A DNA stretch of 64,000 nt, taken from NCBI GenBank assembly GCA_009911715.1, contig CP047880.1:1426001-1490000 (forward strand). Reading direction: 5' to 3'. Both the position numbers and the translations under genes were made by a program. Shown in pieces: positions 34,113-42,568 of this stretch. The notes beneath the pieces were generated by a model that saw only the letters and a program-made list of their open reading frames with translations, ran no database searches and had not been told where the DNA came from. This DNA is from Methanomassiliicoccaceae archaeon DOK. GTDB taxonomy: Archaea > Thermoplasmatota > Thermoplasmata > Methanomassiliicoccales > Methanomethylophilaceae. Position 1 is the first letter of the stretch, and each line of letters starts with the position of its first letter.

Positions 34113-36512
34113 ATGAATCGTGACCAGCAGGAAAAACAGCTCGAATGTTCTGATGCTATCTCAGATCTAAAAACGATCCTGGATACACCCGGATTCTGCG
34201 AACCGAGAGATGTGTCAGAACTCCTGGACTCTCTATCTGATCTCAGACAGGATATTGAAGACAGGACAAAGAGCATCCTCTTCAAAATTGGACTGACGTC
34301 AAAACATCTGAAAGATATCGGCCCAGAGTTCATCGAGTTGTATGACTCTCTTCCGGAACGTATCAAAAAACACAACGATGAACTGGCGGATCGTTTGGCG
34401 AAGGGCGTAGGGGTCACAATTAATCCTGTCGAAGGATACGATCTGGATGCACAACAACTAAGGTCCATCGCCATGGACGTCCGTAACAGGCTGATCATAG
34501 CAGGTGCCGGAACAGGAAAAACAACAACCATCGTAGGTCTGGCGAAATACCTGATTCTGTCGGGAAAGGCTAAATCCGACGAGATATTGTTTCTGTCTTT
34601 CACCAACAATTCAGTAGATGACCTCCGGAAACGTATAGAGACAGAGATCGGACAACGGGCGGATGTTACGACATTCCATCGTTTGGGTCTAAAAATTATC
34701 GCAAGTGCCCGCGGCGTCATGCCCAGGATCACACAAATCGATGTGAATGGATTCGTCAAGAACGAGATCACTCGCAGAATGTCGAATGCCGGATATTTGA
34801 CACTGATAAACGAGTATCTGTCCCGTGATTGCAGATACGTTGCAGACGAATCGGACTTCGAAACGAACGAGGAATACGAGCGGTTCATCCTTGAGAATCC
34901 GCTGATCACGTTAGATGGTAGAACAGTGAAGAGCTTCGGAGAGGCCGACATAGCGAATCACCTAGTCCTGCTCGGCATTGACTACGAATACGAAGCACCT
35001 TACAAAACAGACACTCGTACCGAAGAGTACGGTCAATATCATCCAGATTTCCATATCAAAGGCACTGATATCTACATCGAGTATTTCGGAATAGACCGCA
35101 ACGGCAATGTCGCACAGTTTATGAGGTCGTCCAAAGGTGGAGATCCATCGGAAGAGTATCGCAATAGCATTGAATGGAAGAGATCGCTCCATGCCGCCAA
35201 TCACACCATGATGATTGAACTGTTCGCATACCAACGTTCCGAAGGGAATCTTCTAGACATACTTGACAAAGAACTTGAAAAACACAAGGTGGCCATGCAT
35301 CAGATGACCCCGGCCGAGGCATACTCCAGAATCACCGGTGGGGATGACCGCCCGCTAGAACTGCTGGTTAGCCAGATCACCACAGCAATCGGTCTGATCA
35401 AGAGCACTGGCAAGCTCCCTTCCTCAGTGTTCGCTGAAATCAAGGATTGTGGATCGAGACGGGCCGTTGAACGTATGATCAGGATTCTCAACCCGGTGTA
35501 CGACGCATATCAGGCAAGGTTAGCATCAGAAGACGAAATCGATTTCGAAGATATGCTGAATGAGTCTGCCCGGTACGTCCGCGAAGGAAGGTTCCAAAGT
35601 TCGTACAAATGGATCGTCATCGACGAGTATCAGGACATCTCCCGTTCGAGATACCATCTTCTCCGGGCACTCCGTGACTCATCTGATGCCAGACTCTTCT
35701 GCGTCGGCGACGATTGGCAGAGCATCTACCGCTTCAACGGAAGCGATGTAGGATACATCCTGGATTTCGAGAGATACTGGGGTGCATCCGCCATCTGCCG
35801 TATAGAAACCACATATCGTTTCTCTGGGGACATTTTGAAGGAGAGCAACAACTTCATGAATCGCAGTCCGCACCAGCTGCATAAGAATCTACGTTCTAAC
35901 ATGAATAGACGTGGAATTGTGGAAGTTATAGACTGCGATAGCCGCTCCGCTTGTGCAAGAGAGATGTCTAGCAGGATATCCAAGATACCTGAGGAGGAGA
36001 GCATTACCATTCTCGGTCGGTTTCGTCATGATATCGTCTCTCTGGAAGACTCCGGCTTCACATGGAAACCTGATGTTGGCCGCCAGACATACACAGTTAT
36101 CGATCGCAGAAATCCAGGCCGTAATATCAAGTTCATGACAATTCATGGTTCTAAAGGCATGCAATTCGATAACGTCTTCATACTGAACAATGTCAAAGGA
36201 CCAAACGGATTCCCAGATAAAAGACGGGAACCTCCTATGATAAGTATGCTCCTAAGTGATTCAGGAACAAAGACTGACGAAGAGAGACGCCTATTCTATG
36301 TCGCCATGACCCGGGCAAGAAAAGCTGCCTATTTGGTAACACTCAGAGGGCTCGAATCTGAATTCGTAAGAGAACTATCTTCCTTTACAGACACTGGTGG
36401 CATGATCTGTCCTGCATGCGGAGGCACACTTGTCCTTCGTAAAGGACCATATGGGAAGTTCATGGGCTGCTCCAACTATAGAAACGGATGCAAATTTATT
36501 CGAAAGATCTGA
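34113..36512 (+). CDS. UvrD/HelD-like SF1 helicase with C-terminal topoisomerase-type zinc finger
   Basis: 799 residues. After about 110 helical residues comes the P-loop AGAGTGKTT at 130-138, then the SF1 motifs VIDEYQDISRSRY, VGDDWQSIYRFNGSD, ETTYRFSG, TIHGSKGMQFDNVF and FYVAMTRARK. Between the helicase motifs there is an insert with YHPDFHIKGTDIYIEYFG, as in helicase IV relatives and reminiscent of a PD-(D/E)XK fold. The C-terminus has a topoisomerase-type zinc finger (CPACGGTL, then GPYGKFMGCSNYRNGC). It lies among defence genes and is separated from viperin by a shared hairpin. Likely DNA repair or defence helicase. Confidence 0.85.
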   Translation: MNRDQQEKQLECSDAISDLKTILDTPGFCEPRDVSELLDSLSDLRQDIEDRTKSILFKIGLTSKHLKDIGPEFIELYDSLPERIKKHNDELADRLAKGVGVTINPVEGYDLDAQQLRSIAMDVRNRLIIAGAGTGKTTTIVGLAKYLILSGKAKSDEILFLSFTNNSVDDLRKRIETEIGQRADVTTFHRLGLKIIASARGVMPRITQIDVNGFVKNEITRRMSNAGYLTLINEYLSRDCRYVADESDFETNEEYERFILENPLITLDGRTVKSFGEADIANHLVLLGIDYEYEAPYKTDTRTEEYGQYHPDFHIKGTDIYIEYFGIDRNGNVAQFMRSSKGGDPSEEYRNSIEWKRSLHAANHTMMIELFAYQRSEGNLLDILDKELEKHKVAMHQMTPAEAYSRITGGDDRPLELLVSQITTAIGLIKSTGKLPSSVFAEIKDCGSRRAVERMIRILNPVYDAYQARLASEDEIDFEDMLNESARYVREGRFQSSYKWIVIDEYQDISRSRYHLLRALRDSSDARLFCVGDDWQSIYRFNGSDVGYILDFERYWGASAICRIETTYRFSGDILKESNNFMNRSPHQLHKNLRSNMNRRGIVEVIDCDSRSACAREMSSRISKIPEEESITILGRFRHDIVSLEDSGFTWKPDVGRQTYTVIDRRNPGRNIKFMTIHGSKGMQFDNVFILNNVKGPNGFPDKRREPPMISMLLSDSGTKTDEERRLFYVAMTRARKAAYLVTLRGLESEFVRELSSFTDTGGMICPACGGTLVLRKGPYGKFMGCSNYRNGCKFIRKI

Positions 36513-36541
36513 TGGGCTACCATGTGTTCAATTAAAACTCT

Positions 36542-36583
36542 AACTCGGCAACATTAGGTATCAGCCTCCGACGTTGCCGAGTT
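36542..36583. terminator. Bidirectional terminator hairpin between helicase and viperin genes
   Basis: An 11-bp perfect stem, AACTCGGCAAC at 36542-36552 with GTTGCCGAGTT at 36573-36583, encloses a 20-base loop. It lies exactly between two convergent genes and extends further with one mismatch (CTC/GAG). Confidence 0.55.
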
Positions 36584-36612
36584 TGAGTGATAATACACCG
36601 TAAAAGCAGAGA

Positions 36613-37494
36613 TCACTTCATGAAGTACAGGCCGTCACGTAGAATGTATTTCTGATCATCCAGAACCGCAGACCAATCCTCTGATATGCTGTCCAGACTC
36701 CGATAGTCCAAAACCCTTCCGCTGTTGGTCATCACCCTTCCCAAAGGATCCAGCATGAGATACGAGCCTTCCATCACGTCGTTATCCTCGAAAATCAGAG
36801 GGTCCCCATTGGAGAGGACTATCTCCGAATGCCTCTTCCTGAAGGATTCGAACTCCTCGTCGGTGACACCGTACAATGCATCGGCATCCGGATTCACGTT
36901 CCTAAGACTGAGCATCTGGAAGACCTTCACGCGTTGTGGATCGATCCGACGAATCAAATCTGTGAAATCATCCTCAACACTCTGCCTCACCACGGTTATG
37001 TTCAGTTTCACCGAGATCTTGTGACGGTGCGCCATATCAGCCACCGACACCACATTCTCGATGTGATTTCCACCGTTGCAACCTCTGCCCAACGTCCGCT
37101 CCGTGTCCTCTGAGATGGAATCGACCGACAGACCCAGCCAGTCGAGGGACCCCTCCAAGTCCGACAAGACATCCTCGTCGATGAGTGAGGCGTTTGAAAC
37201 AATACTTACCATGAATCCCATGCGCTTGCTGACTTTACACAGCTCCGCGATTTCTGGATATAGGAACGGCTCTCCGCCGGCATAGTTAATCTTACAAATT
37301 CCTGAATGACGAAGCTTCTTCAGAATGGGAACCCACTCATTAGCGGAAAGCCAGCGCTTATCCAGTTTCGTGCTGAAACAGAACCCGCATCTGTAGTTAC
37401 AGCATGACGTAAGGTGCACGTTCGCCGATCTGAACGCGCCTATTGTCGTATACTCTGTCGCATCGGTTCTCCCGGTACGTTCCATAGACTCCAT
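36613..37494 (-). CDS. Prokaryotic viperin (radical SAM 3'-deoxy-3',4'-didehydro-nucleotide synthase)
   Basis: 293 residues. The radical-SAM cluster motif CNYRCGFC gives C32, C36 and C39. The sequence then follows viperin nearly block by block: KINYAGGEPFLYP, VSIVSNASLI, WLGLSVDS, LGRGCNGGNHIENV, VKLNITVVRQSVEDD, RVKVFQMLSLRNVN, DADALYGVTDEEFESF, and GSYLMLDPLGR close to the end. Viperins convert CTP, GTP or UTP to chain-terminating ddh-nucleotides that stop viral RNA synthesis. Which nucleotide is used cannot be told. No nucleotide kinase is next to it. A divergent 583-residue gene shares its promoter region. Moderate GC, different from host core genes. Confidence 0.9.
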   Translation of the reverse strand: MESMERTGRTDATEYTTIGAFRSANVHLTSCCNYRCGFCFSTKLDKRWLSANEWVPILKKLRHSGICKINYAGGEPFLYPEIAELCKVSKRMGFMVSIVSNASLIDEDVLSDLEGSLDWLGLSVDSISEDTERTLGRGCNGGNHIENVVSVADMAHRHKISVKLNITVVRQSVEDDFTDLIRRIDPQRVKVFQMLSLRNVNPDADALYGVTDEEFESFRKRHSEIVLSNGDPLIFEDNDVMEGSYLMLDPLGRVMTNSGRVLDYRSLDSISEDWSAVLDDQKYILRDGLYFMK

Positions 37495-37603
37495 GAAAAA
37501 ACATGAATCGGATTCAAGTTCATATATGGAATAAGTTTTATAAAATTCGATTTAAAATTTCAAACTGAATAACTCTTTTAACATTACCCGCGGATGGTGC
37601 CGC
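37495..37603. promoter_or_regulatory. Shared divergent promoter of viperin and the 583-residue gene
   Basis: 109 bp, AT-rich. Minus strand: TTTATAAAAC lies about 40 bp before the viperin ATG. Plus strand: CTTTTAACA around 37573-37581 lies about 25 bp before the ATG at 37604, giving a likely leaderless mRNA. The arrangement allows joint control of both genes. Confidence 0.45.
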
Positions 37604-39355
37604 ATGGGAGACAGAAAAGAATCATACAGACTGTCAACAGCCAGGATAATGGTCCTGCGGCACCTGATGAACGATGTGTACTCGGAACATCCGGAAGGGG
37701 TGTCCCAGCAGAAACCAGAGGAATACGGAATCCAGGAATTCCCCACGTACTACAGATACAACGACGTTACCGGGATCGTGAGGGTCCATTACGACGGCCT
37801 GTTTTCAAGAGGGCCTCTGATCATGGAGGAAAACGAAGGTTCGGAATCCCAATACGAGGGGATCCTCAACCAGCAGAATGTACGCAAGACCCTCGAATCG
37901 TATGTGTCTAAAGGCATACTGGTTAAAGACAACGGCCACAACGTTCGGAACCGCAAGCTGTATTTCCCGAATGAGACCGAGGAGGGGTTCAGGTCGTTTG
38001 TGGACATCGTCTCCGAGTATTCCGAGTTCAGCGGTGGCCCCATCAGAGTCAGACCGGAAACCGACACTGACGGAATCCTGAGGTCCTTGATGAAACAAGC
38101 CACTGGTTCCGCGGACTATTTCGATGGCACATATCAGGTCGGAGACATATTGCTTAGTTCGAAGTTCAGCCACATAATGGTCAACAGGAATCTCATCCTC
38201 TCCAGACTGAAGAACCTGGGCGTCAAGGTGACCCTGTATCTGGACTCCGAGGATGAACACTACAGAATAACCGTTCCTGTTGTGGGTCACTATCCGAGGG
38301 TGTACGAGGACACTGAACAACTGGAATCATTCGTCTCCGATTGTAGAGTACTTCTGGAGTACATATCGAGTCTTGACGATGCTGAAATCGCACTTAACCT
38401 GAAGTCGGCGGACAGAGAACTGTTGAAAGACAGGAAATTCCGCAGGAATGCGAAACATGTCAGAGAGGTGTCGATTGGATACCTATCCGAAGTGATCGAT
38501 TCTTTTGAGAAAGAGATCGATACCCTCAATCGCATAGCGGAGGAATCCCAGGATTGTTTCAATCCGAGGTTCTGGTTCGAGAACGATCCGGATGGAACCC
38601 GCAGGTCGGAATCGACGTGGGCGGACCTGTTATTGGACGAAGACGATCTGGAAATGGTGAGGTCTAATGCAAGAGTAGAGGTGTTGACTCAGAACGAATG
38701 GCATCCTCTGGCTGATGACTCCGTCGAAAAAGAACTCCTTGCGGAGGAGGCCTTCCGCTGGTACCCGTCGCTCATCGACGAGTACGCGATATTGCCGACA
38801 CTGTGTCTCCTGCAGACGTCGCCCTCGGCGCTGATAATGTTCGCTGTTACCGAATCTTCGTGGGGAAAAGGCGTTGGCAGACTGGACCTGCACCCCGGGA
38901 CCACGGACGTACTCAACAGGGATCTGATGAAAGCAGCAATATCTGACATCCTGGCCGGAAGGAACAAGAGGTATGGTGCCGAATGGTCCACCAGGTACAA
39001 CGGATTCGGAGAGTTCCTCTACAATGGTACCAGCCAACCATCCCTTCTGTATTTCAGAATCAATGTGTCCAGATACCTTTCGTTCAGAGGAGGGAGACTG
39101 CTACCTCCGACTCAGGAAGCGGAGGATGACCTCCCGTTTGAAATCGGTACGAATCACAATGGTTGCATCGCCACAGTGCTAGGATCCACCAGATACTCCA
39201 CGTTCGCCTTCGAACACCTGAAAAAGACCAGTGTCCGTACCGATTACTTTGGAACTCTGGCAAACGAAATTCCGAGCTTGATCAGAAAGATGCTGCGCTA
39301 CCGCATCATCTACGGCCAGATGCCGGAGGTGTTCAGACCTCACAATTCGGTATGA
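37604..39355 (+). CDS. 583-residue protein of unknown function, divergent from viperin
   Basis: I do not recognise this protein. The first 130 residues look like a winged-helix domain (STARIMVLRHLMNDVYSEHP, then ESYVSKGILVKDNGHNVRNRKLYF as recognition helix and wing). The middle part has a beta-rich section (GVKVTLYLDSEDEHYRITVPV) and a helical section (residues about 240-320). No nuclease, ATPase or membrane motif is visible. Its position, sharing a promoter with viperin, suggests a regulator or a partner. The composition (about 50% GC) matches that of viperin, suggesting the two were acquired together. Confidence 0.7.
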   Translation: MGDRKESYRLSTARIMVLRHLMNDVYSEHPEGVSQQKPEEYGIQEFPTYYRYNDVTGIVRVHYDGLFSRGPLIMEENEGSESQYEGILNQQNVRKTLESYVSKGILVKDNGHNVRNRKLYFPNETEEGFRSFVDIVSEYSEFSGGPIRVRPETDTDGILRSLMKQATGSADYFDGTYQVGDILLSSKFSHIMVNRNLILSRLKNLGVKVTLYLDSEDEHYRITVPVVGHYPRVYEDTEQLESFVSDCRVLLEYISSLDDAEIALNLKSADRELLKDRKFRRNAKHVREVSIGYLSEVIDSFEKEIDTLNRIAEESQDCFNPRFWFENDPDGTRRSESTWADLLLDEDDLEMVRSNARVEVLTQNEWHPLADDSVEKELLAEEAFRWYPSLIDEYAILPTLCLLQTSPSALIMFAVTESSWGKGVGRLDLHPGTTDVLNRDLMKAAISDILAGRNKRYGAEWSTRYNGFGEFLYNGTSQPSLLYFRINVSRYLSFRGGRLLPPTQEAEDDLPFEIGTNHNGCIATVLGSTRYSTFAFEHLKKTSVRTDYFGTLANEIPSLIRKMLRYRIIYGQMPEVFRPHNSV

Positions 39356-39457
39356 TCGACATAGTGCCATGTGCATGAATGCAAACCCGTCATTCGTTCG
39401 GTCACAACGGAGCCGACACATCCCCATTAATAGCGGTCGTGCCATGCGGGTTTCGGG

Positions 39458-40048
39458 ATGCACATGGATGGGATGGACTCCATCGAACTGAGAGCGAAGC
39501 TTGGCGACAGGACCTACGAGGCCGGTGTTAGGCTGCTGGAGAAGGACGCCATAATCGAGAGGATCGAACTGAGCGGGACCGCGGGATATGCGAAGGTCAG
39601 GGACTCCGGCACGAAGGTCGTGATCTACCGCGACAGGAACGGCGTCTTCGACGCGACCTGCGACTGCACCGTGAAACCGATGGGATGCAAGCACTGCGCC
39701 GCGGTGTACATGGACCGCATAGGGTTCAGGCCGGACGCAAGCGCCGACGCTGTCCGCGGGCACATCGCTGGATTCGCAGGGACCAGCTTCGACCCGTACG
39801 ACTACGACATCGACCAGAACACCGCGACGACGCGCTTCTGCAACTTCATGCAGGACAAGGTCCTGGACCGGAAGATCAGGAGCATCGGCCGCACGATCAT
39901 CGGGACCGTGAGGGACGATGCCGAACGCGATGAGCTCTTCAGGGAGCTCTGGGACTCCTGCGGGAGGTTCGGGTCGCCCCACGACGAGTGGTCGAGGGAG
40001 ACGATCGAATCCCTGTTCGGTGTGTCGTTCTGGGAAGGTGACGACTGA
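39458..40048 (+). CDS. SWIM zinc-finger protein
   Basis: 196 residues. A SWIM motif CDCTVKPMGCKHC with AAVYM after it is found at about residues 67-80, fitting CxCx(n)CxH. The rest is short and acidic, without helicase or nuclease domains. SWIM fingers bind DNA or protein and often accompany SWI2/SNF2 helicases or recombination factors; none is adjacent here. The codon use is again high-GC host-like. It precedes a tiny zinc-ribbon gene. Confidence 0.8.
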   Translation: MHMDGMDSIELRAKLGDRTYEAGVRLLEKDAIIERIELSGTAGYAKVRDSGTKVVIYRDRNGVFDATCDCTVKPMGCKHCAAVYMDRIGFRPDASADAVRGHIAGFAGTSFDPYDYDIDQNTATTRFCNFMQDKVLDRKIRSIGRTIIGTVRDDAERDELFRELWDSCGRFGSPHDEWSRETIESLFGVSFWEGDD

Positions 40049-40092
40049 CGCCGGGATCATCGGCAAGTACCGGCGCCGTCGATCGTCAATCC

Positions 40093-40251
40093 ATGATCGA
40101 AGACGCCGTGATGTCGGTGAGATGCCCCTCCTGCGGGGAGCCCGCGGAGGGATGGATGATGAGATCGAACCATCTGGACGGGGAGGGCCTGACCGAGTAC
40201 TACTCCTGCCCATGCGGATGCAGGTTCAGGGTGGAGGTCGTACCGGAGTGA
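40093..40251 (+). CDS. 52-residue zinc-ribbon microprotein
   Basis: A short ATG-to-TGA frame encodes CPSCGEPAEGW near the start and CPCGCRF near the end, one zinc knuckle with about 27 residues between the Cys pairs. It lies 44 bp after the SWIM gene on the same strand and is probably part of that transcript. Function unknown. Confidence 0.5.
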   Translation: MIEDAVMSVRCPSCGEPAEGWMMRSNHLDGEGLTEYYSCPCGCRFRVEVVPE

Positions 40252-40345
40252 TCCTCACTCGTCCCAGCGGCCGTCGTCGGAGTCCCTCGGGACCCTCGTA
40301 GTCCGGGACGCCATCCCGGCACTCCTCCCATTCCGACATGTCCGA
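40252..40345 (-). pseudogene. Remnant of a paralogue of the gene at 42671-43444
   Basis: On the minus strand this short stretch encodes two pieces of the protein found intact at 42671-43444. One is MSEWEEC (near the N-terminus of the intact protein, DVSEWEEC). Directly afterwards in another frame comes RVPRDSDDG and a stop, matching the intact C-terminus RVPRDSDGGED. About 210 codons between them are missing and the frames no longer agree. It is a deleted, dead copy located immediately left of the repeat-flanked ATPase/Toprim cassette. Confidence 0.6.
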
Positions 40346-40398
40346 GGTGCACCCAGGACTATGCGGCCCGGCGTTCCGGATGGATGGACGTCCCGAGA

Positions 40399-40510
40399 CT
40401 TAATCGAAGAAAAAAATGCGGTTAACTCCGGAAAACCCCTTCCTACGTTTCAGTTTTCGGGCTTAATCGAAGAAAAAAACGCTATTACGCATATTCTGGT
40501 AGATCGTCCG
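40399..40510 (+). repeat. Left flanking direct repeat (about 110 bp)
   Basis: Matches 42551-42661 in the same orientation with a few differences. Each copy contains the 18-mer CTTAATCGAAGAAAAAAA (or a one-base variant) twice, 63 bp apart (here at 40399 and 40462), each followed by a GC step and TTA. Between them both copies share GGAAAACCCCTTCC and ACGTTTCAGTTTTC. It lies just before the AT-rich promoter of the ATPase gene. Confidence 0.85.
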
Positions 40511-40610
40511 CTGACAAATTCGACACAATCAATCAAATTTTAATTAATAATTAAACTACTGTTTATTTCATATACAGATGTTATTATACAATAAAATCCT
40601 TACATCATCT

Positions 40611-41984
40611 ATGTTCAGACGGATCGATCTCGAGAATTTCAGATCCTTCACAAAGGCCACTCTGGATCTCGGGGGAAAGGGGGGCACTGCGAAACCATAT
40701 GCCCTGATATACGGAGAGAACGGATCCGGTAAGACAAACCTAATCGAATCCGTCTCGTTCCTCACACAGAGCATGAGGACACTTGTGATAGGCGACGATA
40801 TAGCGAGACAGAGGGCAATTCTGAAAAATCTACGTGACGTCGAGGACGGGTCCTCCATACTGTCGCAATCGATGGATCTGATGGACCGGGCTTTCGAGGA
40901 GATAGAGATGGCCGCATCGTCGATAAGCATCTGTGACTACGCGCGTACCGTGAAGACGATAGGATCGGACACGGACATGCGTCTGGTGTACTCGTTCATC
41001 GTCGATGGGAAGGAAGCCGAATACGAGCTGAGGTTCTCCGATGACGGAAAGGTCGTCCACGAGAGACTGAACTACTTCATCAACAGCCGCTCTGGGAGAT
41101 ACTTCGAGATCGACGGACGCAACGGCCCTGCAACTATCCTTTTCGGAAACGGCTTGTTCACCAACAGGAGATTCAAAGCCCAGATGAAAGAGCTCGTAGA
41201 GAAGTTCTGGGGCAACCACACCTTCATGTCCATTCTGTACGCAGAATACCGCAGGTCCAACCGCGAGTACATCGAAGAGAACGTCCGCCAGGGAATGGGG
41301 ATGATCATCTCGTATCTGGACGACATCGTCGTGAGCACCCCGCTCGATGGGCGCGATCCAAGGGTGTGGCCGTTCGAACCGATTTCCGGAACAATCCCGT
41401 CGGAATCCGAACATCTGTTGGACGCATACGAGGAGGCCATAGACACGTTCTTCACCCGCATGTACACGGATGTGGGAAAGACGTACTACAAAAAGGCGGA
41501 GAAAGACGGGAACATAGCATACATGCTGATGTTCAGCAAACGCATATCGGGAACGTTCCGCGAGGTCCCGGCGACGATGGAATCCACCGGGACGAGGAAG
41601 CTCCTGTCAATGATGCCCGCTCTGCTCTCCTGCGTGGATGGATCCGTGGTGTTCGTGGACGAACTGGACAGCGGGATACATGACAAACTCATTCACGATC
41701 TGATGAAGGAAGTCCTTCCATCCGTGAAGGGACAGATGGTCGTCACTACGCACAACACATCACTCATCAAGGATACCGATCCATCCAAAGTCTACGTGAT
41801 CGACCTAGATGCCGTGGGTAACAAGGACATCAGATCAGTCGACGCGGTTACACGCACACAGAAGAGCCACAACAACACCGCCCGGTACCTAGAAGGAATG
41901 TTCGGAGGCGTACCGTACATAGGCATGATGGATCTGAAAGACATCTCTGACACTCTCGGAGAGAAACTCGGGAGAGATCCATGA
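40611..41984 (+). CDS. AAA15-type (ABC-like) ATPase, AriA/RloA-like
   Basis: 457 residues. MFRRIDLENFRSFTKATLDL at the start and GENGSGKTNLIES (P-loop) are typical of the SMC/OLD-like AAA15 group. STGTRKLLSMMP is the ABC signature, VVFVDELDSG is Walker B, and THNTSLI holds the switch His. Such ATPases sense phage infection and control a partner nuclease, as in PARIS, RloA or OLD systems. The ATG at 40611 gives the standard N-terminus; an in-frame ATG at 40578 lies in AT-rich promoter-like sequence. The stop overlaps the start of the Toprim gene (ATGA). Confidence 0.83.
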   Translation: MFRRIDLENFRSFTKATLDLGGKGGTAKPYALIYGENGSGKTNLIESVSFLTQSMRTLVIGDDIARQRAILKNLRDVEDGSSILSQSMDLMDRAFEEIEMAASSISICDYARTVKTIGSDTDMRLVYSFIVDGKEAEYELRFSDDGKVVHERLNYFINSRSGRYFEIDGRNGPATILFGNGLFTNRRFKAQMKELVEKFWGNHTFMSILYAEYRRSNREYIEENVRQGMGMIISYLDDIVVSTPLDGRDPRVWPFEPISGTIPSESEHLLDAYEEAIDTFFTRMYTDVGKTYYKKAEKDGNIAYMLMFSKRISGTFREVPATMESTGTRKLLSMMPALLSCVDGSVVFVDELDSGIHDKLIHDLMKEVLPSVKGQMVVTTHNTSLIKDTDPSKVYVIDLDAVGNKDIRSVDAVTRTQKSHNNTARYLEGMFGGVPYIGMMDLKDISDTLGEKLGRDP

Positions 41985-42568
41985 CGAACACACTCGTCGT
42001 GGTTCACGGTAAATGCGAGATGGCCCTCTGTCAGAGGATGATGAGGCTCCTGAGGATGTCCATGGAGATCGTCTCACGTGAAAGAGGAAAGGAGGCCATA
42101 ACGATATCGCAACTTCCGGAGATCCTCTCCACAGGATAGTTCTCATCGGAAACGAGCCTGCACAAGGCGTTTCCATCCATCGAGTACAACATGAAGAGAG
42201 CCACAAGAATGGAGCGTCTCGTGATCTTCACGATAATGGACGAGGACATGGACTTCAGGAACCGCAAAAGCTACTTGAGTGGCGACCTCTTTAGGAACAG
42301 TCCGTTCTACGACCGCATAGTCCCGATCATCAACACACCCAACATGGACCGTGTGATGGAGGAGATAGGACTGGGCTCCATCCAGAGCAAAAAGGTGAGA
42401 TCGTACGCCAGGATCATGGACGAGATCGTCGACCCGATGAAGTTCCTGCTCGATCTGGACGGGAACAGCAACACCAACATGGACCTGTTCGTGAGACACT
42501 GCATGTCCTGTAGCCCTCCGTATCAGAGCCAGGTAGACCCCATCCGCAAGCTTAATCGAAGAAAATAA
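41981..42568 (+). CDS. Toprim-like partner nuclease interrupted by one in-frame TAG
   Basis: With readthrough of the TAG at 42137-42139 (residue 53) the frame gives 195 residues. The part before it starts LVVVHGKCEMALC, with a Toprim-style Gly and Glu. The part after it contains LVIFTIMDEDMDF, a Toprim-style DxD, then YDRIVPIINTPNMDRVMEE, so both catalytic halves are split by the TAG. The arrangement (small Toprim protein behind an AAA15 ATPase, ATGA overlap) resembles RloA/RloB and PARIS AriA/AriB pairs, though the family differs. The last seven codons and TAA lie in or at the edge of the right flanking repeat. Either a pyrrolysine or amber-decoded gene, or an inactivated one. Confidence 0.68.
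42137..42139 (+). other. In-frame amber codon in the Toprim gene
   Basis: TAG between GGA (Gly) and TTC (Phe), with the frame open for 143 codons afterwards. It is the only interruption of the gene, and the second such case in the window. Confidence 0.9.
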
